From: Paenibacillus sophorae
Lineage (GTDB): Bacteria; Bacillota; Bacilli; Paenibacillales; Paenibacillaceae
Reading direction: 5' to 3'
Assembly (NCBI RefSeq): GCF_018966525.1
Contig: NZ_CP076607.1
Coordinates: 5,332,001 to 5,396,000 of the forward strand
Length of the DNA: 64,000 bases
Part shown: positions 23,339 to 32,179 of the stretch, piece by piece
How positions within the stretch are numbered: the first letter of the stretch is position 1
Layout of the letters: each line of letters begins with the position of its first letter
Notes under the pieces: generated by a model
Database searches by the model: none
Told to the model about the DNA's origin: nothing
What the model saw: only the letters and a program-made list of their open reading frames with translations
Position numbers and translations under genes: made by a program

Positions 23339-24810
23339 TGGCCATCCCCCCTGCTCTTCTTATCCTTCAGCCATTTGGGCGCTCCCTTGTTCTTGCGGTT
23401 CCGCTCCCGTTCGGCGCTTCGCGCCTTGCCGCCAGGTGCGGCAGCACCCGCCTTGGCTCCGCGCGGCCCGGCGCCCGGCTTGGCGCCCGGAGGCGCCGGG
23501 CGCGCGCTGCCGCCATGCGCCTCCTCGCGCCGCGCACCGCCGCTGCCGGCTGTCCCGCGCCCGGCCGCGCCGCCCGCGTCCGCCACGGCGCGGGGCCGGA
23601 TGCCGGCGGTCCGCACCGCCGGCTGGCCGCTGCGCGGCTTCTCGCGGCGCGGTCCTGCGCCGCCGCGCAGTTCTTCCGGCGGCAGAATCTTGCCGCCGTA
23701 CAGCGCGCGCTCGCTTATGGCTATGCCGAGCTCGCGGGCGAACTTGCGCATGATGAACGTCTGCTGCGGCGTGACGATCGACAGCGACAGCCCGCTGCGG
23801 CCCATGCGGCCCGTCCGCCCCGCCCGGTGCACATAGTGCTCCGCGTCGAACGCGGGATCGAAGCTGACCACAAGCGGCAGATTCTCAATGTCCAGCCCGC
23901 GCGCCGCCACGTCGCTGGCGACCAGCACGCGGAATTTGCCTTCGCGGAAGCGGCCCAGCACCGTGCTGCGCGTCACCTTGTCGGCGTCGCCATAGAGCGC
24001 GCCCGCCGTCAGTCCGAGGTGATTCAGCTTGGCTTCCACCTCCGCGATGGTCTCAGCCATGTTGACGAAGACAATCGCCCGCTGCGGGTTGTAATAGCGC
24101 AGCACCCGGCGCAGCGTATCCACCTTATCCCGTTCCTCAACGGCGATATAGAGATGCTCTAATCCGCGCGCCGTCTTGGTCTCGGGATCGATGCCGATCT
24201 CGGCCGGATCGTTCATAACCTTGGAGGCCAGCGCCCGCGTCTCCGGTCCGATTGTCGCCGACAGCATGACAAGCTGGCGACTGCGCAGGGCGCTTGCGAT
24301 AATCTTCTCCAGTTCGCCCGCGCCGCCGAGCTGGAACATCTGGTCCGCCTCGTCAAGAACAACCGTGGCAACCTCATGCATCTTCAGCTTGCGCAGCCCG
24401 ATCAGCTCGCGCACGCGCCCCGGCGTGCCCACGACGAGCTGCGGATGCTCCCGCAGCCGCTCAATCTGGCGGCCTACCGCTGCGCCGCCAATCAGTCCGA
24501 GCACGCGGATGCCGCGTCCCTCGCCGTAGCGCTCCGCTTCGCGCACGATTTGCATCGCGAGCTCCTGGGTGGGAGCCAGCACCAGCTTCTGAACCGTTCT
24601 CCGCTCCGGATCGATTCGCTGCAGAAGGGGCAGCAGGTAGGCCAGCGTCTTGCCCGTTCCGGTCTGGGAAGCGGCCAGCACATCCCGGCCCTCCAGCAGC
24701 AGCGGAATGGTCTCCGCCTGAACCGGAGAAGGAGAGGTGATGCCGAATTCCGACAATCGGGCTTCAAGGTCTTCCTGGATGCCGATAGCCGCAAAAGAAG
24801 CTTTAGTCAT
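23335..24810 (-). CDS. DEAD-box RNA helicase with Arg/Gly/Ala-rich tail
   Basis: About 491 residues. Helicase motifs are in order: Q motif (FGITSPSPVQAETIPLL), I (ASQTGTGKT), Ia (PTQELAMQ), II (VLDEADQMF), III (LSATIG), then VASDVAARGLDIENLP and VI (HRAGRTGRMG). The C-terminal ~120 residues are low complexity and basic (Gly, Arg, Ala, Pro), as in CshA-type cold-shock or ribosome-assembly helicases, and probably bind RNA. The DNA for this tail is very GC-rich. The start MTKASF at 24810 is chosen by similarity; an ATG 12 bases upstream is also possible. It heads the ecs operon. Confidence 0.9.
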   Translation of the reverse strand: MTKASFAAIGIQEDLEARLSEFGITSPSPVQAETIPLLLEGRDVLAASQTGTGKTLAYLLPLLQRIDPERRTVQKLVLAPTQELAMQIVREAERYGEGRGIRVLGLIGGAAVGRQIERLREHPQLVVGTPGRVRELIGLRKLKMHEVATVVLDEADQMFQLGGAGELEKIIASALRSRQLVMLSATIGPETRALASKVMNDPAEIGIDPETKTARGLEHLYIAVEERDKVDTLRRVLRYYNPQRAIVFVNMAETIAEVEAKLNHLGLTAGALYGDADKVTRSTVLGRFREGKFRVLVASDVAARGLDIENLPLVVSFDPAFDAEHYVHRAGRTGRMGRSGLSLSIVTPQQTFIMRKFARELGIAISERALYGGKILPPEELRGGAGPRREKPRSGQPAVRTAGIRPRAVADAGGAAGRGTAGSGGARREEAHGGSARPAPPGAKPGAGPRGAKAGAAAPGGKARSAERERNRKNKGAPKWLKDKKSRGDGQ

Positions 24811-24904
24811 AGGGAAATTCATCCTTTTCACTGTATAGTATTCATTCATTATATGCCAAAAAGACCTGTCCACCAAATGGAAGGCCCTCCTGTTCATCTT
24901 TATG

Positions 24905-25681
24905 TTATTTCCGGTTCAGCATCTTATAGGACAGCTTGTCCACCAGCCGCGGAAATAGCCCGTACAAGCGAATGCCTGCGGCTGCGAGGCGCGGCAGGTC
25001 GAGTTCTTCCTTGCCCTTCTCCATGAGCCTCACCATCCGCTCGGCGACATACTGAGGGCTCATTATAAAGCCGCCCAGATTCTTGATATAACTACCGGAC
25101 GGGTCCGCCAAGGCTATAAAGTTCGTCTCAATCGGCCCCGGATTGACCGCCGATACGATGATGCCGCTATGGCGAAGCTCCTGGCGCAGCGCGTTCGTGA
25201 AGCCGAGGACGGCATGCTTCGTTGCGGCATAAGCTGTTGCCCGCGAGGTTCCGAGCTTGCCGGCCATCGATGCCACATTGACAATCTGGCCGCTTCCCCG
25301 CTTCAGCATATGCGGCACGACCGCCTTGGTACACCTGACAATGCCTAAATAATTAACGTTCATCATTTGATCGAACTCTTCAACCGCCATCTCCGTTAGA
25401 CCTTCGAATTTACCGTAGCCCGCATTGTTGAGCAGAATATCGACTCTTCCGTAAGCCTCATAAATCTTGGCGAACGTCTCTTCTACATCTTCGGATTTGC
25501 TCACATCACAGCGGTAAAGTCCATATTCGCCCGTTATCCCTTCCGCCGCGGCCTTCAGCTTGTCCTCCGACCTGGCAAGCAGCACCGGAATGGCTCCGCG
25601 CTCTCCGAGCAGACGCGCCGTAAACGCACCTATGCCGCTGGAAGCGCCCGTGATGACTGCGACTTTACCCTTAAGCTCCAT
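24905..25681 (-). CDS. SDR family oxidoreductase (DltE-like)
   Basis: About 258 residues: VAVITGASSGIGAFTARLL, ILLNNAGYGKFE, Ser in NVASMAGKLG, and YAATKHAVLGFTNALRQELR (YxxxK), then VNPGPIETNF. The C-terminal ~60 residues (PQYVAERMVRLMEKGKEELDLP...) carry the extension seen in membrane-associated SDRs such as DltE/YqjQ. The substrate is unknown. The start is uncertain: ATG at 25681 lies 13 bases after AAGGAG, while an in-frame TTG at 25690 lies 4 bases after it. Confidence 0.85.
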   Translation of the reverse strand: MELKGKVAVITGASSGIGAFTARLLGERGAIPVLLARSEDKLKAAAEGITGEYGLYRCDVSKSEDVEETFAKIYEAYGRVDILLNNAGYGKFEGLTEMAVEEFDQMMNVNYLGIVRCTKAVVPHMLKRGSGQIVNVASMAGKLGTSRATAYAATKHAVLGFTNALRQELRHSGIIVSAVNPGPIETNFIALADPSGSYIKNLGGFIMSPQYVAERMVRLMEKGKEELDLPRLAAAGIRLYGLFPRLVDKLSYKMLNRK

Positions 25682-25732
25682 CGCGGACAATCAGCTCCTT
25701 CTTACTCAAGTGACTACAATCTCTTCATTATT

Positions 25733-26191
25733 CTAAAAGATCATCACCTGAATATCCAGTTCGCCGATTCCCTCCATAAGCAGCGGAATGCTAAGCGCCT
25801 TACGTGGCAGGAATGCTACCAGATTCTCCGATTTCATGACTTGGGGAGGCGTGATGTCCACCGTGACGCCCTCGTTGGATAGAATGGTGCTCGCGTTGCC
25901 GCTGATCATGTTGCCAAGCTCCGAAATGGCGCTGTGTCCCATCTCGTCCATCTCGGAAATAGGATAGCCGCCCATCATGGCCGATACCATGCGCAGAGCC
26001 ACATGCTCGGCAATGCCAAAGACAATATCGCCGCTTAGCTGCCCCGTCATTCCGATTTTTATCCATATATGATTATCAATCAGCTCGATCTCTCTTACGC
26101 CCAAATTACCGGTTGACGGCGACACTTGAATCACTTGTTCAATTACGACGCACGCAGATTTTAAAAACGGATTGATCACTTCGGCTTTCAT
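25733..26191 (-). CDS. cheX: chemotaxis phosphatase CheX
   Basis: 152 residues. The CheC/CheX/FliY-type active-site helix is SELGNMISGNA, with the paired Glu and Asn (ExxN) that attack phospho-CheY. The protein carries one such site, as in CheX. It also has SGDIVFGIAEHVALRMVSAMMGG from the family core. It dephosphorylates CheY-P and so resets the flagellar switch. No other motility gene is in the window, so it is an isolated chemotaxis gene. GGGAGG precedes the start by 11 bases. Confidence 0.88.
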   Translation of the reverse strand: MKAEVINPFLKSACVVIEQVIQVSPSTGNLGVREIELIDNHIWIKIGMTGQLSGDIVFGIAEHVALRMVSAMMGGYPISEMDEMGHSAISELGNMISGNASTILSNEGVTVDITPPQVMKSENLVAFLPRKALSIPLLMEGIGELDIQVMIF

Positions 26192-26444
26192 TAAGCGCTG
26201 TGCCTCCCTTTGCCGGACTTAAGTCATGTTCCAAAAGACCTAAACGATCTTGGTATAGTATATCTCATATATCGGCACAATTCACCAAAAATTAAGGATT
26301 GGCCCAAGTAAAATATAGAAAGGGGTGAACGGTATCATTGCCCTGCCGGGTAGAATCTCCTATAATTTAATTAAATGCCAACATTCGGCGTAAACTATGT
26401 ACATAAACGATAGTCAACAAAGAGTTGGCCAAGGGAGGTAATCC

Positions 26445-27350
26445 ATGAACATCAGCCAACTGGAGACGCTTATCATGATCTCCAAAACGTTGAGCTTCCG
26501 CAAGGCGGGAGAACTGCTCAATCTGACTCAGCCGGCAGTTTCCGCACAGATCAAGAGCCTTGAGGAAGAGTTCAAGACCCAGCTGGTGGACCGGAACCAG
26601 CCCGTTACGCTGACGGACAAAGGGCAAGTGTTTCTTACGCATGCGGAGCAGATCGTAAATATCGTCGATGATTTGAAGCAGAGGCTTGCCGATCTGGACG
26701 AGACGCCTCAGGGCCATATTATTCTGGGGACGACGACCTCAATCGCGATTCAGATTCTGCCGCGCATTCTTTCCTATTTCCAGGATCAATTTCCTCATAT
26801 CAAAACGTCCATCCAATCCATGTCCTCTACGCAGATATACCAGCATGTTGAGAACGGCCTTGTCGATGTCGGCATCGGCTACCTGATCGGAAACAGCCCA
26901 GGCATGACCACCTCCACTCTCTATTACGATACCTTTGAGCTGGTCGTGTCCCCAAGGCATCCACTGGCCACGCAGCCGGGAGGAGCCCGCGTCGAGGTGC
27001 TGGGCCAAACTCCGCTGATTCTGCTCTCGCCCGATACAGTCGGACGGATGTTCGCCGAAGAGGTGTTTGCCAAGCACGGCATCCAGACTCATGTGATCAT
27101 GGAGCTGACCAGCAGCGAGGAAGTGAAGCGGATGGTGGAGCTGGATCTGGGCGCAGGCATTATTTCGAAGCAGTCGGTGGCGGAGGAGGTACGGGCTGGG
27201 GCCCTCAAGATCATTCCGATTATGGAGCTTGAAGTGACTCATCCCGTCGGCGTCATCACCAAATCAGGCAAATATGTCAACTCTGCCATGCGACAGTTCC
27301 TCAGCGATCTCAAGGGAATGCCGGAGACGCAGTTCATCGGTTCGGAATAG
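26445..27350 (+). CDS. LysR family transcriptional regulator
   Basis: 301 residues. The N-terminal helix-turn-helix is LSFRKAGELLNLTQPAVSAQIKSLEEEF; the C-terminal effector domain has GTTTSIAIQILPRIL and DVGIGYLIGN. The layout is like CysL/CbbR-type regulators, but the effector is unknown. AAGGGAGGTAATCC precedes the ATG, and TATAAT lies upstream near 26353. It is followed after 45 bases by hisJ in the same direction, so the pair may be one transcript. Confidence 0.88.
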   Translation: MNISQLETLIMISKTLSFRKAGELLNLTQPAVSAQIKSLEEEFKTQLVDRNQPVTLTDKGQVFLTHAEQIVNIVDDLKQRLADLDETPQGHIILGTTTSIAIQILPRILSYFQDQFPHIKTSIQSMSSTQIYQHVENGLVDVGIGYLIGNSPGMTTSTLYYDTFELVVSPRHPLATQPGGARVEVLGQTPLILLSPDTVGRMFAEEVFAKHGIQTHVIMELTSSEEVKRMVELDLGAGIISKQSVAEEVRAGALKIIPIMELEVTHPVGVITKSGKYVNSAMRQFLSDLKGMPETQFIGSE

Positions 27351-27395
27351 GACGGCATCATTTACACAAATTTGGCCTAAGGAGATGTTCTTTCA

Positions 27396-28205
27396 ATGAA
27401 ATTCGACCTGCACACCCATCATTTCCGCTGCGGCCATGCCGACGGAAACATTCGGAATTACATTGAAGCCGGCATTCAGGCCGGGCTCGGAGTCATAGGC
27501 ATTTCGGATCACACCCCTTATTTCGGAGATCCGAGCGATCAAGCTTTTCCGCATATTGCTATGGCAAAATCAGAATTCGCCGCTTATGTGGAAGAAGTGC
27601 TCGCTTTGAAAAAAGAGTATGAGGGCGCGATCGACGTCCTGCTCGGTATCGAATCCGACTATTTCCCGGAACATGTGGAAGCGTACCGTAAGATTCTGGA
27701 CGCCTACCCTTTCGACTACGTGATCGGTTCCGTGCACAGTACGGGAGGCATCAGCATTTTTAACAAGGGGCGCTGGAAGGGCCTCGCAACCGAAGAGAAG
27801 GTTGCCGTCAAGACGGAGTATTACCGGCTCATCTCCGAGTCCGCGCGCACCGGCATGTTCCAGATTCTCGGCCATATCGACGCCATGAAGGGCAACTATC
27901 CCGATTTCTCAAACATTCCCGCTCCGGGTCCGCTTGAGGATTGCCTGAAGGTCATTGCCGATTGCGGTGTAGCGATTGAGATTAACACCTCCGGCAAAAC
28001 AAAGCTGAGCGGCGGCTGGTACCCGTCGGACGACATCCTGGAACGGGCGCTGTACCACGGTGTGCAGGTAACGTTCGGCTCGGATGCGCATAAGCCTTCG
28101 AGGGTGGGCGACGAGCATGAAGCGGTGGCGGCCCGGCTGAAGGAGATCGGCTTTACCTCCTGGGTTTACTACAAGCAGCGGCAGAAAATCGAGGTACCTC
28201 TGTAA
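27396..28205 (+). CDS. hisJ: histidinol-phosphatase, PHP (HisJ/HisK) type
   Basis: 269 residues of the PHP superfamily. Metal ligands are visible in FDLHTHHFRCGHADG, GISDHTPYFG, LGIESDYFPE, VIGSVHSTGG, ILGHIDAMKG and FGSDAHKPS. The C-terminal VYYKQRQKIEVPL is typical of HisJ. It removes phosphate from histidinol phosphate, the penultimate step of histidine synthesis in Bacillales. The other his genes are not in the window, as in Bacillus where hisJ is detached. Confidence 0.9.
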   Translation: MKFDLHTHHFRCGHADGNIRNYIEAGIQAGLGVIGISDHTPYFGDPSDQAFPHIAMAKSEFAAYVEEVLALKKEYEGAIDVLLGIESDYFPEHVEAYRKILDAYPFDYVIGSVHSTGGISIFNKGRWKGLATEEKVAVKTEYYRLISESARTGMFQILGHIDAMKGNYPDFSNIPAPGPLEDCLKVIADCGVAIEINTSGKTKLSGGWYPSDDILERALYHGVQVTFGSDAHKPSRVGDEHEAVAARLKEIGFTSWVYYKQRQKIEVPL

Positions 28206-28266
28206 GAACTGGATAATCCTTGTGAGCCGTAGGACAGCATTCAAATGTTGCTGGCCGGAAAAAGAC

Positions 28267-28320
28267 AACAGTGGCAGTTCGGGAGACTTTAACAGGTCCT
28301 GGCTGCCGCTGTTTATTTTT
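28267..28320 (+). terminator. terminator after hisJ
   Basis: AACAGTGGCAG pairs with CTGCCGCTGTT, followed by TATTTTT. Confidence 0.7.
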
Positions 28321-28324
28321 ACTC

Positions 28325-28546
28325 CTACGTCTCATCCGCAAAATTCAAACCTTTGTCCGCCATTGCGCGCCGCAGTTGATCCAGCGCTTTTGGCCCCATT
28401 CCATGCAGTTTCAGAAGTTCCGCTTCGCCCGCCTCCGCTAACTGCTCCAAAGTCAAATATCCGGCCCCCTGAAGCGCGCGTCTAGCAGGTTTGCTCAGTT
28501 TTTCGGGAAGACCGTTTTGAGTACCGGCAATATCTTTTTCCTCCAT
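28325..28546 (-). CDS. small helix-hairpin-helix protein resembling the RNA polymerase alpha C-terminal domain
   Basis: 73 residues. LSKPARRALQGAGYLTLEQLAEAGEAELLKLHGMGPKALDQLRRAM matches the alpha-CTD/HhH fold that binds DNA, with the HGMGPKAL hairpin. Stand-alone proteins of this kind are common in Bacillota; their role is unknown, though transcription or repair is possible. AAAGGAGGGG precedes the ATG. It is a single gene between hisJ and the PfpI gene. Confidence 0.8.
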   Translation of the reverse strand: MEEKDIAGTQNGLPEKLSKPARRALQGAGYLTLEQLAEAGEAELLKLHGMGPKALDQLRRAMADKGLNFADET

Positions 28547-28702
28547 CTGACCCCTCCTTTCCTTGTACGTCCATTATACCTTGTCCACTGCTGATGGTTA
28601 TCGAATCGGTATTATCTGTGGCAGAATCATTTCCCGCCCAAGTTACCGGAACAAGGACTCGTTCAGCCGAAGCGCATTGACAAGACGCCAGAATCGAAAT
28701 AA

Positions 28703-28734
28703 AATTGGTAACACCAATATTGGTAATACCAATT
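28703..28734. promoter_or_regulatory. double palindromic operator upstream of the PfpI gene
   Basis: Two 13-base dyads, TTGGTAACACCAA (28705-28717) and TTGGTAATACCAA (28720-28732), each TTGGT-N3-ACCAA. Together with the flanks they make a 32-base imperfect palindrome, 38 bases before the PfpI start. A dimeric repressor binding twice on one face is the simplest reading; the regulator is not identified. Confidence 0.6.
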
Positions 28735-28771
28735 CTTTATTTTAACTATACGATTATTAGGAGGATGCATT

Positions 28772-29284
28772 ATGGGTAAAAAAATTGCGGTTATCGTAAC
28801 GGATTTGTTCGAGGATGTGGAGCTTACAAGTCCGGCAGAAGCGTTTGAGGCGGCCGGTCACGAGGTTGTAGCTATCGAATGGGAAGCGGGAAAAGAGGTT
28901 TCGGGCAAGCATGGAGCCAAGGTAACAATCGCCCGTTCGATCGGAGAAGCGAATGCTGCAGATTTCGATGCACTGCTGATTCCGGGAGGATTCTCACCGG
29001 ACTTGCTGCGTGCGGACGACCGGTTCGGTCAGTTTGCGAAGGCTTTTGTACAGGAGGAAAAACCGGTATTTGCGATTTGCCACGGACCTCAGGTGCTGAT
29101 TGATACGGAGCTTCTGAAGGACATTGATATTACCGGCTACCGCTCGATTCGCAATGATTTGAAAAATGCCGGCGCGAACTACAAAGATGAAGAAGTGGTC
29201 GTCAGCCGGAATATTGTAACAAGCCGCACGCCGGATGATCTGCCCGCCTTTAACAGAGAATCTCTAAACTTGCTGGGCCGGTAA
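28772..29284 (+). CDS. PfpI/DJ-1 family protein (general stress protein 18 type)
   Basis: 170 residues. The fold is DJ-1/PfpI, with the nucleophile Cys in FAICHGPQVL, the preceding LLIPGGFSPD and an acidic residue at LFEDVEL. The family includes intracellular proteases, glyoxalase III and protein deglycases; in Bacillus it is induced by stress. TAGGAGGATGC precedes the ATG. A double palindrome lies in its promoter region, and an MFS exporter gene follows after 60 bases, probably in the same transcript. Confidence 0.88.
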   Translation: MGKKIAVIVTDLFEDVELTSPAEAFEAAGHEVVAIEWEAGKEVSGKHGAKVTIARSIGEANAADFDALLIPGGFSPDLLRADDRFGQFAKAFVQEEKPVFAICHGPQVLIDTELLKDIDITGYRSIRNDLKNAGANYKDEEVVVSRNIVTSRTPDDLPAFNRESLNLLGR

Positions 29285-29344
29285 CGCTGATATGCATTCA
29301 GAATGTATCGACCCCGGTCTTTTGGGCAAGAGGGGGAACGCCTT

Positions 29345-30778
29345 GTGATTACTCCCAAGCTGCGCAACACCGCTTTGCTTGTCGCCGGTTGTTATTTCAT
29401 GGAGAACCTTGACAGTACTATCGTTACAACAGCCGTGCCGGCAATGAGCCGGGCGCTTCACGTCTCTTCAGCTCAAATGGGGCTGATTGTCACCGCTTAT
29501 ATGGTCACGTTGGCCGTGTTCATCCCAATCAGCGGCTGGCTTGCCGAGAGGTTCGGGACCCGGCCTGTATTTCTGTCGGCCATCGCTATCTTTACGCTAG
29601 CTTCGATTGCCTGCGCCTTGTCACCGAGCCTGGAGGCGCTTGTCGCCGCGCGGGTGCTGCAAGGATTCGGGGGCGCGATGATGGTTCCGGTCGGCCGGGT
29701 AGTTGTCATCAAGCATACGGAGAAGCGGGATCTGCTGAAAATCATGTCTTATCTCGTCTGGCCCGGGCTGATCTCGCCTGCCATCGCGCCGCTTGCAGGC
29801 GGACTCATCATCACTTACGCCTCGTGGGAATATCTGTTTCTGATCAACATTCCTCTTGGCATTGCCGGATTTATCGCCGCCTGGAAGCTGATCGACGATG
29901 CCGCCGAAGCGGCGCCGTCCAAGCTGGACGTAACCGGAGTGGTGCTGACGGGAATCGGGGTAGGCGGATTGACTTATGCGGCCCATGTGCTCGCGGACTC
30001 CGGGGCCGCCTGGAGCAAAGGGCTGCTGTTGAGTGCGGTCTTCCTTGTCGCCGCCGCTGTCGCCGTCAGACATCTGCTGACCGCCTCCAACCCGATTGTG
30101 GAGCTGCGGATTCTGAAAATTCCAACCTTTCGCGCTTCTCAGCTCGGCAGCTCCATGTACTGGATGATGGTCGGCTCCGCGCCTTTTATGCTGACTCTGC
30201 TGTTTCAGAACGTCTTCGGCTGGAGCCCGACGCTTGCGGGCGGCATTGTGCTGTTCATCTTTGTCGGAAACATCGGCATCAAGCCGGCGACGACCTCTCT
30301 GCTGAACCGGTTCGGCTTTCGCCGCGTTCTGATCGTCTCGACGTCAATCGGCGCTCTGACCATGATTCTGAGCGGATTGATCACTCCGGCTGTTCCGATT
30401 GTGCTTATCGCCTTGCTCACGCTGGTCAGCGGCATCGTCCGGTCCACGGCGCTAACGGCTTATTCCACGATGGCGTACAGCGATATTTCGCCGGAGAACA
30501 CGCGCCATGCCAACGCGCTGGCGGCAACCATGCAGAACCTTGCCGCCGCCTTCGGCATTGCTTCGGCAACGGTGGCGCTGCGCGCCGGGGAGCCGATCGC
30601 GCATTTTGTTACCGGCTCTTCCAGCGCCTCGGGGCCTTATACGGTCTCCTTCTTCATCCTGGGCATCATCGCTTCATTTGCGGCGCTGGGGGCGGTACGG
30701 CTGGACCCAAGCGCCGGTAACGCTTTACGGCGGCAGCAACCTCAAGTAAGTCTGAATAATCAAAGAAGAAGCAGCTAA
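29345..30778 (+). CDS. MFS drug exporter, DHA2 (14-TM) type
   Basis: 477 residues with about 14 hydrophobic segments. Motif C/D1 pieces are FMENLDSTIVTTAVPAMSRAL, motif A is GWLAERFGTRPVFL, and RVLQGFGGAMMVPVGR is typical of EmrB/QacA proteins. It exports hydrophobic or cationic compounds using the proton gradient; the substrate is unknown. GTG at 29345 is taken as start because AGAGGGGGAA lies ~9 bases before it; an ATG 42 bases upstream has no such site. Follows the PfpI gene. Confidence 0.88.
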   Translation: MITPKLRNTALLVAGCYFMENLDSTIVTTAVPAMSRALHVSSAQMGLIVTAYMVTLAVFIPISGWLAERFGTRPVFLSAIAIFTLASIACALSPSLEALVAARVLQGFGGAMMVPVGRVVVIKHTEKRDLLKIMSYLVWPGLISPAIAPLAGGLIITYASWEYLFLINIPLGIAGFIAAWKLIDDAAEAAPSKLDVTGVVLTGIGVGGLTYAAHVLADSGAAWSKGLLLSAVFLVAAAVAVRHLLTASNPIVELRILKIPTFRASQLGSSMYWMMVGSAPFMLTLLFQNVFGWSPTLAGGIVLFIFVGNIGIKPATTSLLNRFGFRRVLIVSTSIGALTMILSGLITPAVPIVLIALLTLVSGIVRSTALTAYSTMAYSDISPENTRHANALAATMQNLAAAFGIASATVALRAGEPIAHFVTGSSSASGPYTVSFFILGIIASFAALGAVRLDPSAGNALRRQQPQVSLNNQRRSS

Positions 30779-30785
30779 GCCGATA

Positions 30786-30815
30786 CAAAAAAATGGACCC
30801 GATTTCTCGGGTCCC
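30786..30815 (-). terminator. terminator of the phosphoesterase gene
   Basis: On the minus strand GGACCCGAGAAATCGGGTCC followed by A and seven T. It may also stop plus-strand reading from the MFS gene, though without a T tract in that direction. Confidence 0.65.
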
Positions 30816-30927
30816 AATAAATCTATATTCTCAAAAGGGGGTCATGTATACAGTTTACCCCACCACTGTTAGAGTTTGATAACGGTATTATTTCATTTGT
30901 GTAACAAGATATGACCCGGTGTGACTG

Positions 30928-31869
30928 CTATCCTTCCATCCGGCGCAGCGTAAATACCGTGAGCTCCGGACGGCACATGAACCGGAAAGGCATGTAAGTC
31001 TCGCCAAAGCCCCGGTTTACATAAAGCTTCATCCTCTGGTTCCCAACCGTGTATAAGCCGCTAATATACTTGACCGACCCATCCGGCACAAAGGGAGCGC
31101 CCATAAAAGGAATGCGAATCTGTCCGCCGTGGCTGTGTCCGGACAGCTGAAGCTGAATAGAATATTCCTGAACGAAATCCGCATAATCCGGCTCGTGCAT
31201 GAGCAGCACCGTGAATGTGCCCGGCGGAATGCCGCCCATCGCCGCCTTTGGATCCGGACCGGGACTGTTTATCAGATAATCCTCCATCCCTGCGACAGCA
31301 ATAGATTCATCCCCTCTTCGGATAAGGACATGCCCGTTGCGCAGCACTTTGAACCCCGCAGCCTCCAGCAGACCGACCAGTTGCTCGGCATGCTTGTAAT
31401 CATGATTCCCAAGGACCGCAAATTTGCCCATTGGAGCAGTCAGACCGGCAAACAGAGGGACGGAATCCTCCAAATCCTCCGGATAGCTGTCCACGATATC
31501 GCCGCTGAAGCAGATGAGGTCCGGTTCCGCTTCCCTAATATGGCGTATCAGCCGCTTTACATCCCCGGCATCCTTGTTAAAGCCAAGATGCACATCGCTG
31601 AAATGGACAAGCTTCAGTCCTGAGAACGAAGCGGGGAGCTCCTTCCACTCCAGCGTTAGGTTGTTTATTTCCAGCCAACTCGGCTCTCCCTTCCAGCTGT
31701 AACCGCCGGTCAGCAGCCCCGCACCGATTAACGCCGCCGCTCCTCGGGCCAGAAATTGGCGGCGCGTTATTTTTTTGCCGCCAGTGCCGGTGGAGGGCAA
31801 ATCGGCCAAATTGCCGCGTCCGCCGCCTGTGGCGGATACTGTAGATTTATTTTGCGCCGGTTCGTTCAT
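30928..31869 (-). CDS. Tat-exported metallophosphoesterase (YkuE/YaeI type)
   Basis: 313 residues. A twin-arginine signal (ITRRQFLARGAAALIGAGLLTGG) begins at about residue 34, after a polar N-terminal stretch. The calcineurin-like fold has its metal ligands in HFSDVHLG, CFSGDIVDS, VLGNHDY, LLMHEPDYA and SGHSHGGQIR. Relatives hydrolyse phospho-substrates of the envelope, such as lipid anchors, or nucleotides. Export in folded form with its metals fits the Tat signal. AAAGGGGGAA precedes the ATG. It is monocistronic. Confidence 0.9.
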   Translation of the reverse strand: MNEPAQNKSTVSATGGGRGNLADLPSTGTGGKKITRRQFLARGAAALIGAGLLTGGYSWKGEPSWLEINNLTLEWKELPASFSGLKLVHFSDVHLGFNKDAGDVKRLIRHIREAEPDLICFSGDIVDSYPEDLEDSVPLFAGLTAPMGKFAVLGNHDYKHAEQLVGLLEAAGFKVLRNGHVLIRRGDESIAVAGMEDYLINSPGPDPKAAMGGIPPGTFTVLLMHEPDYADFVQEYSIQLQLSGHSHGGQIRIPFMGAPFVPDGSVKYISGLYTVGNQRMKLYVNRGFGETYMPFRFMCRPELTVFTLRRMEG

Positions 31870-31969
31870 TGGCCGTTTCCCCCTTTCTCACCCGATTCCT
31901 TCTATGACCAAACTCCCTTGAAGGCGTATTTCGCCTCGTCCTGCTCCGTGTACGTCAGATCCTAAAATC

Positions 31970-32133
31970 TTAAGGACGCTTCAGCTCCGCTTCGGCTAGA
32001 GTAATGGTTATCGCCGTTTCCGGCGTATTGCTGTACTCCGCCGCAAGCCCCCGGGAGACCATGCCCCGGCCAGCAGCCCGTGGTCATACTGCTTGATCAT
32101 GACAAACTTCTCATCCTGCTCCCGACAAATCAC
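31970..32133 (-). pseudogene. truncated, frameshifted DUF3891-like fragment
   Basis: A GTG at 32133 with GGGAGG 7 bases upstream opens a frame reading VICREQDEKFVMIKQYDHG, which resembles the start of DUF3891 proteins (normally over 200 residues). This frame stops at 32008. A shift near 32070 would continue through LAAEYSNTPETAITIT to a TAA at 31970-31972. Nothing after that resembles the family. It is most simply a decayed gene or a remnant end; a sequencing error cannot explain the missing ~170 residues. Confidence 0.5.
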
Positions 32134-32179
32134 CGATATACCTCCCAATAGATTCCATTTCCATGCATCAGTACGGAGA

